The notes under the pieces were generated by a model. That model searched no databases. It was not told the origin of the DNA and worked only from the letters and a program-made list of their open reading frames with translations. Source: G965213525 sp965213525 (lineage in GTDB: Bacteria; Actinomycetota; Acidimicrobiia; Acidimicrobiales; Poriferisodalaceae). From it: a stretch of 64,000 nt of DNA. The stretch covers positions 992,001 to 1,056,000 of the forward strand of contig OZ243889.1 in the NCBI GenBank assembly GCA_965213525.1. Reading direction: 5' to 3'. Shown here piece by piece: positions 48,806 to 57,254 of this stretch; the first letter of the stretch is position 1, and the number at the start of each line of letters is the position of its first letter. The position numbers and the translations under genes are program-made.

Positions 48806-49828
48806 ATGGGTGGGAACGCGGAGTTCCGCCACACCAACACCGCTGTGGTCTCCATCGTCGGCGTCGAGGCCCCCCTGGTGGTCACCTCGGCCGAGCTCGA
48901 CGAGCGCCTCGCCGACGTCTATGACCGCACCGGGGTCCGAGCCGGCATCCTCGAAGACGTCGCCGGCATCGTCGAACGCCGCTGGTGGCCCACCGACGTC
49001 ACCTTCACCGAGGCAGCCGCCCGGGCGGGCGAGCGCGCCATCGAAGAGGCGGGCATCGATCGAGCCGACATCGGGGTCATCATCGACACCTCGGTGTGCC
49101 GCGGGCGTCTGGAGCCGTCGTCGGCCTGCGAGGTCCACCACCTGCTCGGGCTGGGTTCAGCGACGATGAACTTCGACGTCTCCAACGCCTGCCTCGGCTT
49201 CGTCAACGCCATGCACCTGACCGGCACGATGATCGACGCCGGCGTCATCGACTACGCGCTGATCGTCGACGGGGAGGGAAGTCGCTTCACACAGGAGGCG
49301 ACGATCGCCCGCCTCCTCGACGGTGCCGCCACCGCCGCCGACGTGGTCGCCGAGTTCGCCACCCTCACCCTGGGGTCCGGGGCCACCGCGGCGGTGATGG
49401 GTCCGGCTGACCGCCACCCGGGGACGCTGCGAGTGGTCGCGGGGGTCCATCGCTCGGCCACCGAGCACCACGGGCTCTGCGTCGGTGACCTCGACCGGAT
49501 GACCACCGACACCGCCGGCCTGCTCGATGCCGGGCTCGACCTCGCCGAGGCGATGTGGAACGACTCGCGCGACGTGTTCGAGTGGGGCGCCCTCGACCTG
49601 TACGTGTGCCACCAGATCTCGATGGTGCACACCACCCTGATGGGCAAGCGCCTCGGCATCGACCTCGACCTGGTCCCCATGACGTTCCCCCAGTTCGGCA
49701 ACATCGGCCCTTCGGCCGTGCCCTTCACCCTCGCCCGCAACCTCGATCGCCTCGGCGAGGGCAGCCGGGCGCTGTGCATGGGCATCGGGTCGGGACTCAA
49801 CGCATCGCTGCTCGAGCTCGCCCGGTAG
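48806..49828 (+). CDS. oleA: OleA thiolase, head-to-head acyl-CoA condensing enzyme
   Basis: 340-residue thiolase-fold protein of the OleA group, which joins two fatty acyl-CoAs head-to-head to a 2-alkyl-3-ketoacid in long-chain olefin synthesis. The nucleophile is Cys129 in FDVSNACLGFVNAMH, the catalytic His is in YVCHQISMVH and the Asn in FPQFGNIGPSAVP. RWWPTDVTFTEAAARAGERAIEEAG is typical of OleA rather than FabH. Assignment is strengthened by the operon: its TAG shares one base with the start of the fused oleBC, and oleD follows. ATG 48806 has a GGGAGG ribosome binding site. Confidence 0.9.
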   Translation: MGGNAEFRHTNTAVVSIVGVEAPLVVTSAELDERLADVYDRTGVRAGILEDVAGIVERRWWPTDVTFTEAAARAGERAIEEAGIDRADIGVIIDTSVCRGRLEPSSACEVHHLLGLGSATMNFDVSNACLGFVNAMHLTGTMIDAGVIDYALIVDGEGSRFTQEATIARLLDGAATAADVVAEFATLTLGSGATAAVMGPADRHPGTLRVVAGVHRSATEHHGLCVGDLDRMTTDTAGLLDAGLDLAEAMWNDSRDVFEWGALDLYVCHQISMVHTTLMGKRLGIDLDLVPMTFPQFGNIGPSAVPFTLARNLDRLGEGSRALCMGIGSGLNASLLELAR

Positions 49829-52656
49829 TGCACGACCGGGCGGCTCAGCGCCCGCCCGATGGTCTCCCGGGGCTCGACCCCTCGTGGTCGCGCCTGGTCG
49901 AGATCATCGATGACGTCGGTCACCGGCGCGCCCTGCACCTCCTGGACCACGGTGCGCGAGACGCGCCCACCACCATCGTATGCGTCCACGGGAACCCCAC
50001 GTGGTCCTACCTCTGGCGCCGCCTCGTCGGCCAGGGCGGGGCCGAGCGCCGGGTGGTGGCACCTGACCACCTCGGCATGGGGTTCTCCGAGCGGCCCGTC
50101 GGGCTGCGTCGCCTCGGGCGGCGGATCGAGGACCTCGACCGGCTGCTCGCCGAGGTGGTCCCGGAAGGTGACGTGGTGCTCGTCGCCCACGACTGGGGCG
50201 GACCGATCGCCCTCGGGTGGGCCGCCCGCCACCTCGACCGGCTGCGAGGCGTCGTCCTCGCCAACACCGCGGTGCACCAGCCGCCCCACCAGCGGGCCCC
50301 TGCGCTCATCCGCCTGGTCCGGACCTCCGGGCTGTCGACCCTGGTGACCCGGCGCACCTCGGCATTCGTCGACGGGACGCTGCGCGTGGCCGGTCACGTC
50401 GAGGACCCCGAGGTGCGACGGGCCTACCGCGCCCCGTACCTCAGCGCGGTGCGTCGCAGGGCCATCGAGGGCTTCGTGGCCGACATCCCCCTCGGCGCCT
50501 CGCACCCGTCGGCCGCCTGCCTCGACGAGGTCGCCGCCTCCCTCGACGACCTGACCGACGTGCCGGTGTTGATCGCCTGGGGCGGACGCGACCCGGTGTT
50601 CGGTGACGCCCACCTGGCCGATCTGCGACGCCGCCTCCCCCACGCCGACGTGTCACGCCACGACGATGCCGGCCACCTGCTGCCCGAGGAGACCGCCCTG
50701 CACGACACGGTGCTGCGCTGGATCGACACCGCCGTCACCCCGGCACCCGGGGCCGAGTCGACGGGTCGGGGGCGTCGGGGCGGACCGGCCGGGGGGGCCG
50801 GGCATCCCCGACCCCGGGGTACGACCGGGAACTCGGGACCGAGCGAGCGGCGTCGAAGCCTGTGGCAGGGCCTTGAGCGCAGAGCGAACGACCACGACCC
50901 GGCGATCGTGTCGCTCGTCGACGGTCGACGAGCGACGTTCGCCGAGCTGGCGCACGACACCCAACGCCTCGCCGCCGGGTTGGCCGACCACGGGGTCCGG
51001 CCCGGGGACAGGGTGGCCCTGGCCATCCCCCCGGGGCCGGCGCTGGTGACCGCGGTGTACGCCTGCTGGCGTGCGGGCGCGGTCATCGTCGTCGCCGATG
51101 CCGGGCTCGGGCCCAGGGGGATGACCGTGGCGCTGCGCTCGGCCGCCGCTGATCACCTCATCGGCGTCGGCCGGGCCCTGGTCGCGGCCCGGGCGCTCGG
51201 CTGGCCCGGACGGCCCATCCTGGCCGGGCGGGCGGCGCTGGGCGGCGATCGACGCCGGCCGGGGCCGTGGCGGAGGTGGGGTCCGGTCCACGTCGACGAG
51301 CTGATGGCCAAGGGGGCGGGGACACCCCTGCCCGAGGCCCCCGCACCCGGTGACGACGCTGCAGTGCTGTTCACCAGCGGAGCGACGGGTCCCGCCAAGG
51401 GCGTCGTCTACCGCCACGCCCAGCTCGAGGCCCAACGAGATGTCCTGGCCCGCACCTACCGCATCGGTCCCGACGACCGTCTGGTGGCGGCCTTCGCCCC
51501 CTTCGCCCTCTACGGGCCGGCGCTCGGCATCGGGTGCGCCATCCCCGACTGCGACGTGACCGCTCCGGCCGACCTCAGCGCTGCCGGCCTCGCCGAGGCG
51601 ATCGAGGCGATCGACGCCACCATGGTCTTCGCCTCCCCGGCCGCCCTGGGCAACGTCGTCGACACCGCGCCGGACGCCGAGGGCCGCCTGGATCGCGCGG
51701 GGTCACGGGTGCGTCTCGTGCTGTCAGCGGGCGCCCCGGTGCCCGCTGGGGTCCTCGGTGAGGTGGTCGACCTGCTCGGTGGTCGGGCCGAGGCGCGCAC
51801 CCCCTACGGCATGACCGAGGTGCTCCCGGTCACCGACGTCGATCTCGGCGAGCTGCACCCGGCCCGGGGGGCCGAGCTGCGCCGGGCCCGAGGGGATCAG
51901 GTGCCAGCGCAGCTGGACGGCCTCGGCGACGGGATCTGCGTGGGTCGCGCCGTCACCGGCGTCGAGGTGGCCGTCGCGCCCCTGAGCGCCGACGGCCGTC
52001 CGGGCGATCGACTGGTCACCGAGCCCGGGGTCACCGGCGAGCTGTGCGTGCGGGCCGACCACGTGCGCGATCGCTACGACGTGCGATGGCCGATCGACGA
52101 CGCCTCCTGGCTCGACGGGCACCACCGCTCGGGCGACGTCGGCCACCTCGACTCGGCCGGGCGGTGGTGGATCGAGGGCCGCCTCGCCCACGTCGCCGTG
52201 ACCTCGTCCGGTCCGGTCACCCCCGTCGGCCCCGAGCGGGTCGTCTGCGAGGTGATCGGCTGCCGGCGCACCGCCGTCGTCGGCGTGGGGCCCCCGGGGG
52301 CCGCCGTGCTCGTCGTCGTCGTCGAGACCGACGGCGCCCGGTCCCGAGGCGAGGATCGCGCCGCCTCGACCGGAGGCGCCACAGGACGCCCCCGGGGGCG
52401 TGTGATGACAGGACGCGTCGGCGTCGCCACGTCATCGGCGTGGCGTGAGCGACCGGGGCCGGGGCCCGTGGCCGACGAGGAGACCACGACCGCGGTGCGA
52501 GCGGCGCTGGCCGATCGCTGGCCACCGGTGGCGGCGGTGCTGCGCGTCGATGGCCTACCGGTCGACGTGCGCCACCAGTCCAAGATCGATCGCCTGGCGG
52601 TGACCCGGTGGGCGACTGCGGTGCTGGGCGGCGGACCAGCGGACGTCCGCCCGTGA
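49828..52656 (+). CDS. oleBC: fused OleB-OleC: beta-lactone decarboxylase plus beta-lactone synthetase
   Basis: 942-residue fusion. Residues 1-300 are an alpha/beta hydrolase like haloalkane dehalogenases (VCVHGNPTWSYLWRRL, nucleophile Asp122 in AHDWGGPIALG, His283 in DDAGHLLPEE), matching OleB, which decarboxylates a beta-lactone to the cis-alkene. A 50-residue Gly/Arg-rich linker joins it to an AMP-dependent synthetase domain (about 340-930) with the phosphate loop LFTSGATGPAKGV (residues 514-526) and TPYGMTEVLPV, matching OleC, which closes the beta-hydroxyacid to the lactone. Fused OleBC proteins are known from actinobacterial olefin producers. Near the end are Arg/Gly-rich inserts. The GTG start touches the oleA stop; the end overlaps oleD as GTGA. 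Confidence 0.92.
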   Translation: MHDRAAQRPPDGLPGLDPSWSRLVEIIDDVGHRRALHLLDHGARDAPTTIVCVHGNPTWSYLWRRLVGQGGAERRVVAPDHLGMGFSERPVGLRRLGRRIEDLDRLLAEVVPEGDVVLVAHDWGGPIALGWAARHLDRLRGVVLANTAVHQPPHQRAPALIRLVRTSGLSTLVTRRTSAFVDGTLRVAGHVEDPEVRRAYRAPYLSAVRRRAIEGFVADIPLGASHPSAACLDEVAASLDDLTDVPVLIAWGGRDPVFGDAHLADLRRRLPHADVSRHDDAGHLLPEETALHDTVLRWIDTAVTPAPGAESTGRGRRGGPAGGAGHPRPRGTTGNSGPSERRRSLWQGLERRANDHDPAIVSLVDGRRATFAELAHDTQRLAAGLADHGVRPGDRVALAIPPGPALVTAVYACWRAGAVIVVADAGLGPRGMTVALRSAAADHLIGVGRALVAARALGWPGRPILAGRAALGGDRRRPGPWRRWGPVHVDELMAKGAGTPLPEAPAPGDDAAVLFTSGATGPAKGVVYRHAQLEAQRDVLARTYRIGPDDRLVAAFAPFALYGPALGIGCAIPDCDVTAPADLSAAGLAEAIEAIDATMVFASPAALGNVVDTAPDAEGRLDRAGSRVRLVLSAGAPVPAGVLGEVVDLLGGRAEARTPYGMTEVLPVTDVDLGELHPARGAELRRARGDQVPAQLDGLGDGICVGRAVTGVEVAVAPLSADGRPGDRLVTEPGVTGELCVRADHVRDRYDVRWPIDDASWLDGHHRSGDVGHLDSAGRWWIEGRLAHVAVTSSGPVTPVGPERVVCEVIGCRRTAVVGVGPPGAAVLVVVVETDGARSRGEDRAASTGGATGRPRGRVMTGRVGVATSSAWRERPGPGPVADEETTTAVRAALADRWPPVAAVLRVDGLPVDVRHQSKIDRLAVTRWATAVLGGGPADVRP

Positions 52657-53618
52657 GGGTGCTGGTCACCGGCGCCAGCGGCATGCTCGGCCGGGCCACC
52701 GCGCTGGCGGTGGCGTCCCGGGGTCACGACGTCACCGTCGCCCAGCGAGGCCGCTCGGCAGCCGATCTGCAACATCGGCACCTCGACCTCACCGACGCCG
52801 TCTCGGTCGAGCTCGCGGTCCGGGACCAGGACGCCGTCGTGCACCTGGGCGCACGGGTGGGTGCGTCGGGCAGCTGGGGCGCCTTCGCCGAGGTGAACGT
52901 CGAGGGCACACGGCGCCTGCTGGCCGCCGCTCGGCGGTCCGGGGTGCAGGCCTTCGTGCACGTGTCGTCCCCGTCGGTCGCCCACGCCGGGAGCGCCGTG
53001 GTCGGCGATGGCGCCGCCGCCCCGGCCGACCCGGCCACCGCGCGCGGCCACTACGCCCGTTCCAAGGCGCTGGCCGAGCAGCTGGCACTTGCCGCTGATG
53101 ACGCCGACGTGGCGGTGACAGCGATCCGCCCCCGCCTGGTGTGGGGGCCGGGCGATCAGGCCCTGGTGCCCCGCATCGTCGAGCGAGCCGCCGCCGGCCG
53201 CCTGGTCACGATCGGGACAGGTGCCGCCCTCATCGACACCACCTTCGTGGACAACGCCGCCGACGCCATCGCCCAGGCGCTGGACCGCATCGGCCGCGTG
53301 CGCGGCCGGGCCCTGGTGATCACCAACGGCGAGCCCCGTCCGGTGAGCGAGATCATCGCCCGCATCTGCCGCGCCTGTGGGGTGAGCCCACCGAGCCGAC
53401 ACGTCCCGGCGTCAGCGGCCGTCGCCGGTGCCGGCCTGGTCGAGCGCGCCTGGGCCCTCAGCCGCCGACGCGACGAGCCGCCCCTCACCCGCTCGGCTGC
53501 CGAGCAGCTGGCTGTGGCTGCGTGGTGGGACCAGCGGGAGGTGCGTCGGCTGCTGGCGTGGCAGCCGACGGTCAGCCTCGACGAGGGGTTCGAACGTCTC
53601 GCCGCCGCAGGCGCCTGA
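52653..53618 (+). CDS. oleD: OleD, NADPH-dependent 2-alkyl-3-ketoacid reductase
   Basis: 321-residue extended SDR of the 3beta-HSD-like type. The cofactor loop is VLVTGASGMLGRATALAVASRG, then VHLGARVGASGSWGAF, FVHVSSPSVAHAG with the catalytic Ser, and YARSKALAEQL with YxxxK. In olefin synthesis OleD reduces the OleA product to the 2-alkyl-3-hydroxyacid used by OleC. The GTG overlaps the oleBC stop by four bases. Length is close to the 330-residue family norm. It completes an oleA-oleBC-oleD operon. Confidence 0.9.
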   Translation: MRVLVTGASGMLGRATALAVASRGHDVTVAQRGRSAADLQHRHLDLTDAVSVELAVRDQDAVVHLGARVGASGSWGAFAEVNVEGTRRLLAAARRSGVQAFVHVSSPSVAHAGSAVVGDGAAAPADPATARGHYARSKALAEQLALAADDADVAVTAIRPRLVWGPGDQALVPRIVERAAAGRLVTIGTGAALIDTTFVDNAADAIAQALDRIGRVRGRALVITNGEPRPVSEIIARICRACGVSPPSRHVPASAAVAGAGLVERAWALSRRRDEPPLTRSAAEQLAVAAWWDQREVRRLLAWQPTVSLDEGFERLAAAGA

Positions 53619-53642
53619 CGACCCCGCACCAGCGACCCGCCG

Positions 53643-53662
53643 CCGCCGACCCCGCTCGGCGG
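53643..53662. terminator. hairpin between oleD and the convergent acyl-CoA dehydrogenase
   Basis: CCGCCG (53643-53648) pairs with CGGCGG (53657-53662) over an 8-nt loop, 25 bases after the oleD stop. Likely end of the ole operon; symmetrical enough to serve both strands. Confidence 0.4.
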
Positions 53663-53666
53663 TCGG

Positions 53667-54935
53667 TCAGGCCGGGGCCGGGGCTGAGGAGGGGGCGACC
53701 GGGGAAGAGGCGAGGGCGCCGGGGCGCGAGGACGACCAGGGCTGGCCCCGGCTCGGGTCGATGTCACGCGGAAGACCCAGGACGTGCTCAGCCACGATGT
53801 TGCGCTGGATGGCGAAGGTGCCGCCGCCCAGGGTGAGGGCGGGGGCGAACAGGAAGCCGTGGTGCCAGATCGGGTCGACGTCGGCGAAGGGCCGGCCGCT
53901 GACGTTGACCTCGGTCGCGCCCCGCCGCGCCGACGCCGCCAGCTCGCCGGCCGGGCCGCTGCCCTCGAGCATGCCGGTGGCCCCGGTGAGGTCCTTGGCC
54001 AGCGCCATGACGTGCTGGCCGTGGTGGTCGGCCAGCAGCTTCTGGACCGAGGCCTCGGGTCCGGGGGTGCGGCCGGCGAGCTGGGCCGACAGCGTTCGCA
54101 GCCGCATCAGCCGCAGCACCTCGGCCTCGGTGTGCAGGGCTGCGGCCCGGTCCCGCAGGACCGGGTCCTCGACGCCTCCGCCCCGGCGGACCAGATCGAG
54201 CAGATCGCTGGCCGAGGGCCCCTCGCCCCACAGCGAACCGGCGCTGGACAGCTGCACCCGCTCGTTGGACAGCGTCACCTTGGCCAGCCGCCATCCGTCA
54301 CCCTCGCCGCCGATCAGGTGATCGGCGCCGAGGCGCACGTCGTCGAAGAACACCTGGTTGAACGAGTGGGCCGTCGTCATGTCGATGATCGGTGTCATCG
54401 AGAGGCCGGGCGCGTCCATCGGGCAGACGAAGTAGGAGATGCCCCGGTGCTTGGGCGCATCGGGGTCGGTGCGGGCGATGAGGATGCCAAAGGCGCTGTG
54501 GTGCCCGCCGCTGGTCCAGATCTTCGATCCGTTCACGACGTAGGTGTCCCCGTCGCGCTCGGCCCTGGTGGACAGCGCCGCGAGATCTGATCCGGCGTCG
54601 GGTTCGCTGAACAGCTGGCACCACCGCTCGTCTCCGCTCAGCAGTGGCGGGATCCAGCGGCGCTGCTGGTCCTCGGTGCCGCCAGCGAGCAGGGTCGGCC
54701 CGGCCCACCCGATGCCGATGGGGTTGGATGGGCGAGCCACCCCGGCTGCCCGCAGCTCGGCGTCGATGACGAGCTGGTGCATGGGGTCGGCGCCCAGACC
54801 GTACGGACGGGGGTAGTGCGGTGCCACGTACCCGGCCTCGGCCAGCTCGCGCCCGCTCGGTCCTGGGTGTTGATCCAGCCACCGGCGCACCTCGAGCCGA
54901 CGGGGATCGTCATCGGGTACCAGATCGAAGTCCAC
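53667..54935 (-). CDS. acyl-CoA dehydrogenase
   Basis: 422-residue ACAD. N-domain GRELAEAGYVAPHYPRPYGLGADPMHQLV; substrate/FAD segment WCQLFSEPDAGSDLAALSTRA and VVNGSKIWTSGGHHSAFGI; C-domain QKLLADHHGQHVMALAKDLTG. The end, APALTLGGGTFAIQRNIVAEHVLGLPRD, is the FAD-binding tail of FadE-like enzymes. About 30 residues of low-complexity sequence follow (SSPVAPSSAPAPA). GTG 54935 has a GAGGAGGACC ribosome binding site. It is convergent with oleD. A link to olefin synthesis is only positional. Confidence 0.9.
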   Translation of the reverse strand: MDFDLVPDDDPRRLEVRRWLDQHPGPSGRELAEAGYVAPHYPRPYGLGADPMHQLVIDAELRAAGVARPSNPIGIGWAGPTLLAGGTEDQQRRWIPPLLSGDERWCQLFSEPDAGSDLAALSTRAERDGDTYVVNGSKIWTSGGHHSAFGILIARTDPDAPKHRGISYFVCPMDAPGLSMTPIIDMTTAHSFNQVFFDDVRLGADHLIGGEGDGWRLAKVTLSNERVQLSSAGSLWGEGPSASDLLDLVRRGGGVEDPVLRDRAAALHTEAEVLRLMRLRTLSAQLAGRTPGPEASVQKLLADHHGQHVMALAKDLTGATGMLEGSGPAGELAASARRGATEVNVSGRPFADVDPIWHHGFLFAPALTLGGGTFAIQRNIVAEHVLGLPRDIDPSRGQPWSSSRPGALASSPVAPSSAPAPA

Positions 54936-55008
54936 GGGTGGTCCTCCTCGTCACGTGCGGGCTCTCGACGCTCGAGCGATCGTCGCAGATCTCGCCCTGA
55001 CCCGCCGC

Positions 55009-55014
55009 TACGTT
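55009..55014 (+). promoter_or_regulatory. TACGTT -10 hexamer ahead of a 5-codon leaderless ORF
   Basis: TACGTT ends 6 nt before GTG 55021, the start of a mini-ORF that overlaps the antiporter start. Confidence 0.5.
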
Positions 55015-55020
55015 GGCCGG

Positions 55021-55038
55021 GTGACCGGTTCGGCGTGA
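55021..55038 (+). promoter_or_regulatory. 5-codon leaderless mini-ORF coupled to the antiporter start
   Basis: GTG 55021 opens VTGSA and stops at TGA 55036-55038, which overlaps the antiporter GTG (55035) as GTGA. Translation of the antiporter would depend on termination and restart. Same arrangement as at 21827. Confidence 0.4.
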
Positions 55039-56240
55039 CATCGACGTTCCACCTGGGCCTGATCGTCGTCGGCGGCCTCGGCGTGGCGGCGGTCCTCGCT
55101 TCGGCGGTCATGCGACGACTGCCCCTGTCCGAGCCGCTCGTGGCCCTGGTCGCCGGCCTGGTCGTCGGTCCAGAGGTCTTCGACGTCCTGGGCGTCGCGG
55201 ACCCCGTCGCCGTGTTGGCCCACGTCAGCGAGACCGTGATCGCCATCGCGGTCATGGCGGCCGCGCTGCGCTTCGACTGGCCGACCGCCACCGCCGCTCG
55301 CGCCCCTGTCGGCTGGGCGCTGTTGGTGGTCATGCCGGCCATGGCCGTGGTCGCCGGCCTGTGCGCCTGGTGGGTCCTCGGGGTGGATTGGCGGGCCGCC
55401 GTGCTGATCGGCGCCGTCGTGGCGCCCACCGATCCCGTGCTGTCGGCCTCGGTGGTCTCCGGGAAGCCCGCCGAGCGAGCCCTGCCGACGCGGGTGCGGG
55501 CCATGTTGAGCCTCGAGTCCGGGGCCAACGACGGCCTGGCGCTGCCGTTGGTCGTGCTCGGCACGTCGGTCGTCGTCGATCGTCCGTGGTCTGGGTCCAT
55601 CGCCGACGGGTTGTGGCCGGTGGTGGTGGGCATCGTCCTCGGGATCCTCATCGGCATGGTCGCCGGGACGGCCTTCGCGGGGCTCGATCGCCGCCACGAG
55701 GTGGAGGTGTCGGCCCGATTCGTGTTCACCGTCGTGCTGGCGCTGTTCACCCTCGGGGCCGTCGAGGTGGCCGGTGGCGACGGGATCCTGGCGGTCTTCA
55801 CCGCGGGCCTGGCCTACAACCGCCAGGTCGGGTCCGGCGTGGTGGCCGCCGAGCACGAGATCGACGAGGGCATCAACCGCGTGCTGGTGCTGCCCGTCTT
55901 CGTGCTGCTCGGCACGATGCTGCCGTGGGACGCGTGGCGGGCGTCGGCTGTGGCCACAATCGCCTTCGGGCTGGCGGTCCTCGCCCTGCGGCGACTGCCG
56001 GTCACGTTGGCCGCACGGCGCCTGCTCGGCCTCGACCGGACCGAGGCGCTGTTCGTCGGGTGGTTCGGACCGATCGGCGTGGCCGCGCTGTTCTACGGCA
56101 GCGAGGCGGTCGTCTCGGGCGCCGATCGCGACCTCGTGCTCGCCCCGGTGATGGCGGTCGTGGCGCTGAGCACGCTGGTCCACGGGCTCACCGCGGCCCC
56201 GGGACGCCGGCTCTTCGAGCGGGTGAGCGGCACCGGCTGA
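55035..56240 (+). CDS. Na+/H+ antiporter, CPA1 (NhaP) type
   Basis: 401-residue polytopic membrane exchanger. About 11-12 hydrophobic helices are visible. The ion-binding helix 5 region includes VLIGAVVAPTDPVLSASVV (the TDP motif of the CPA1 family) and helix 6 SLESGANDGLALPLVVLGT with the ND motif. ALFVGWFGPIGVAALFYGSEAV matches the helix 11-12 stretch. It exports Na+ or another cation in exchange for protons. The GTG at 55035 is the first in-frame start after the mini-ORF; the open frame upstream is low quality. Confidence 0.88.
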   Translation: MTSTFHLGLIVVGGLGVAAVLASAVMRRLPLSEPLVALVAGLVVGPEVFDVLGVADPVAVLAHVSETVIAIAVMAAALRFDWPTATAARAPVGWALLVVMPAMAVVAGLCAWWVLGVDWRAAVLIGAVVAPTDPVLSASVVSGKPAERALPTRVRAMLSLESGANDGLALPLVVLGTSVVVDRPWSGSIADGLWPVVVGIVLGILIGMVAGTAFAGLDRRHEVEVSARFVFTVVLALFTLGAVEVAGGDGILAVFTAGLAYNRQVGSGVVAAEHEIDEGINRVLVLPVFVLLGTMLPWDAWRASAVATIAFGLAVLALRRLPVTLAARRLLGLDRTEALFVGWFGPIGVAALFYGSEAVVSGADRDLVLAPVMAVVALSTLVHGLTAAPGRRLFERVSGTG

Positions 56241-56344
56241 GGGCGACCAGAGCGCCACGAGCCCCCGGTGGGTGCTCACCGGCCCCCTGGAGGCGGTCCC
56301 CCGCCCGCCATCCGGTGCTCCCGAGGTGGCCGGGTGGCATCCGC

Positions 56345-56350
56345 TAGCGT
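56345..56350 (+). promoter_or_regulatory. TAGCGT -10 hexamer with long leader
   Basis: TAGCGT lies about 116 bases before ATG 56467. The leader in between contains GC-rich self-complementary stretches and ends with GGGAGG 10 nt before the ATG. Confidence 0.4.
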
Positions 56351-56466
56351 GCGAACGCCCCGGACGTCGAACGCTGACCTCTGCGCCTGGCCTTTGCGCC
56401 CGGGCCTGCGCAGAGCCCGGCATCGCGGCATGCGCTCACCGCACCCGACATGGGAGGTTCGCACCG

Positions 56467-57219
56467 ATGGCCGACGAGGTCCTGACCGAGGTCCACGATC
56501 GGGTGCTGCTGATCACCCTGAACCGGCCCGAGGCCATGAACGCGGTGAACACCGATCTGGCCCAAGCGCTGGTGGCGGCGCTCGACCGACTCGACGGGGA
56601 CGCCGATCTCACCATCGGGGTGCTGACCGGCGCCGGCAAGGGCTTCTCGGCGGGCATGGACCTCAAGGCCTTCGCCGCCGGCGGGCCGCCCCAGGGCTTC
56701 GACGACTTCCTGCGCGACGGGGCCTCCAAGCCTCTCATCGCCGCCGTCGAGGGCTTCGCGCTGGCCGGCGGTCTCGAGATCGCCCTGACCTGTGACCTGT
56801 TGGTGGCGGCGCGGGGGGTCAAGCTCGGCATCCCCGAGGTCGGGGTCGGGTTGTTCGCCGCCGGTGGGGCGTTGATGCGCCTGCCTCGCCGGATTCCCTA
56901 CGGCGTGGCGATGCGCATGGCGCTGACCGCCCAGCCGATCACCGCCGAGGAGGCCCACGGGTGGGGCCTGGTCGCCGAGCTCGCCGACCCCGGGGGCGCC
57001 GTCGAGGCCGCCATGGATCTGGCCTCGGCGGTGGCCCGCAACGCCCCCCTCGCCGTGGCCGCGTCCAAGCAGCTGATCCGGCAGACCCACGGTCGCACCG
57101 AGGCCGAGTTCTGGGACCACCAGGCGCCCATCACCGGCCAGGTGTTCTCCTCAGAGGACGCCAAGGAGGGGCCACGGGCCTTCGCCGAGAAGCGCTCGCC
57201 GAGCTGGTCGGGTCGCTAG
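56467..57219 (+). CDS. enoyl-CoA hydratase/isomerase (crotonase), paralogue 2
   Basis: 250-residue crotonase, closely related to the gene at 43729. Both begin MADEVLTE and share VLLxTLNRPEA, GAGKGFSAGMDLKAFA, EGFALAGGLEIAL and the FAEKRSPSWSGR tail. Catalytic glutamates lie in AGGLEIALT and GIPEVGVGL. It hydrates enoyl-CoAs. A leader of about 110 nt precedes ATG 56467 with GGGAGGTTCG as ribosome binding site. It has no dehydrogenase neighbour, unlike paralogue 1. Confidence 0.9.
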   Translation: MADEVLTEVHDRVLLITLNRPEAMNAVNTDLAQALVAALDRLDGDADLTIGVLTGAGKGFSAGMDLKAFAAGGPPQGFDDFLRDGASKPLIAAVEGFALAGGLEIALTCDLLVAARGVKLGIPEVGVGLFAAGGALMRLPRRIPYGVAMRMALTAQPITAEEAHGWGLVAELADPGGAVEAAMDLASAVARNAPLAVAASKQLIRQTHGRTEAEFWDHQAPITGQVFSSEDAKEGPRAFAEKRSPSWSGR

Positions 57220-57241
57220 CCCCGAGCCCGGTCGGCGGCCC

Positions 57242-57247
57242 TAGCCT
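57242..57247 (+). promoter_or_regulatory. TAGCCT -10 hexamer, leaderless start of hydroxylase-like gene
   Basis: TAGCCT ends 7 nt before GTG 57255. Confidence 0.6.
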
Positions 57248-57254
57248 CAACGGG

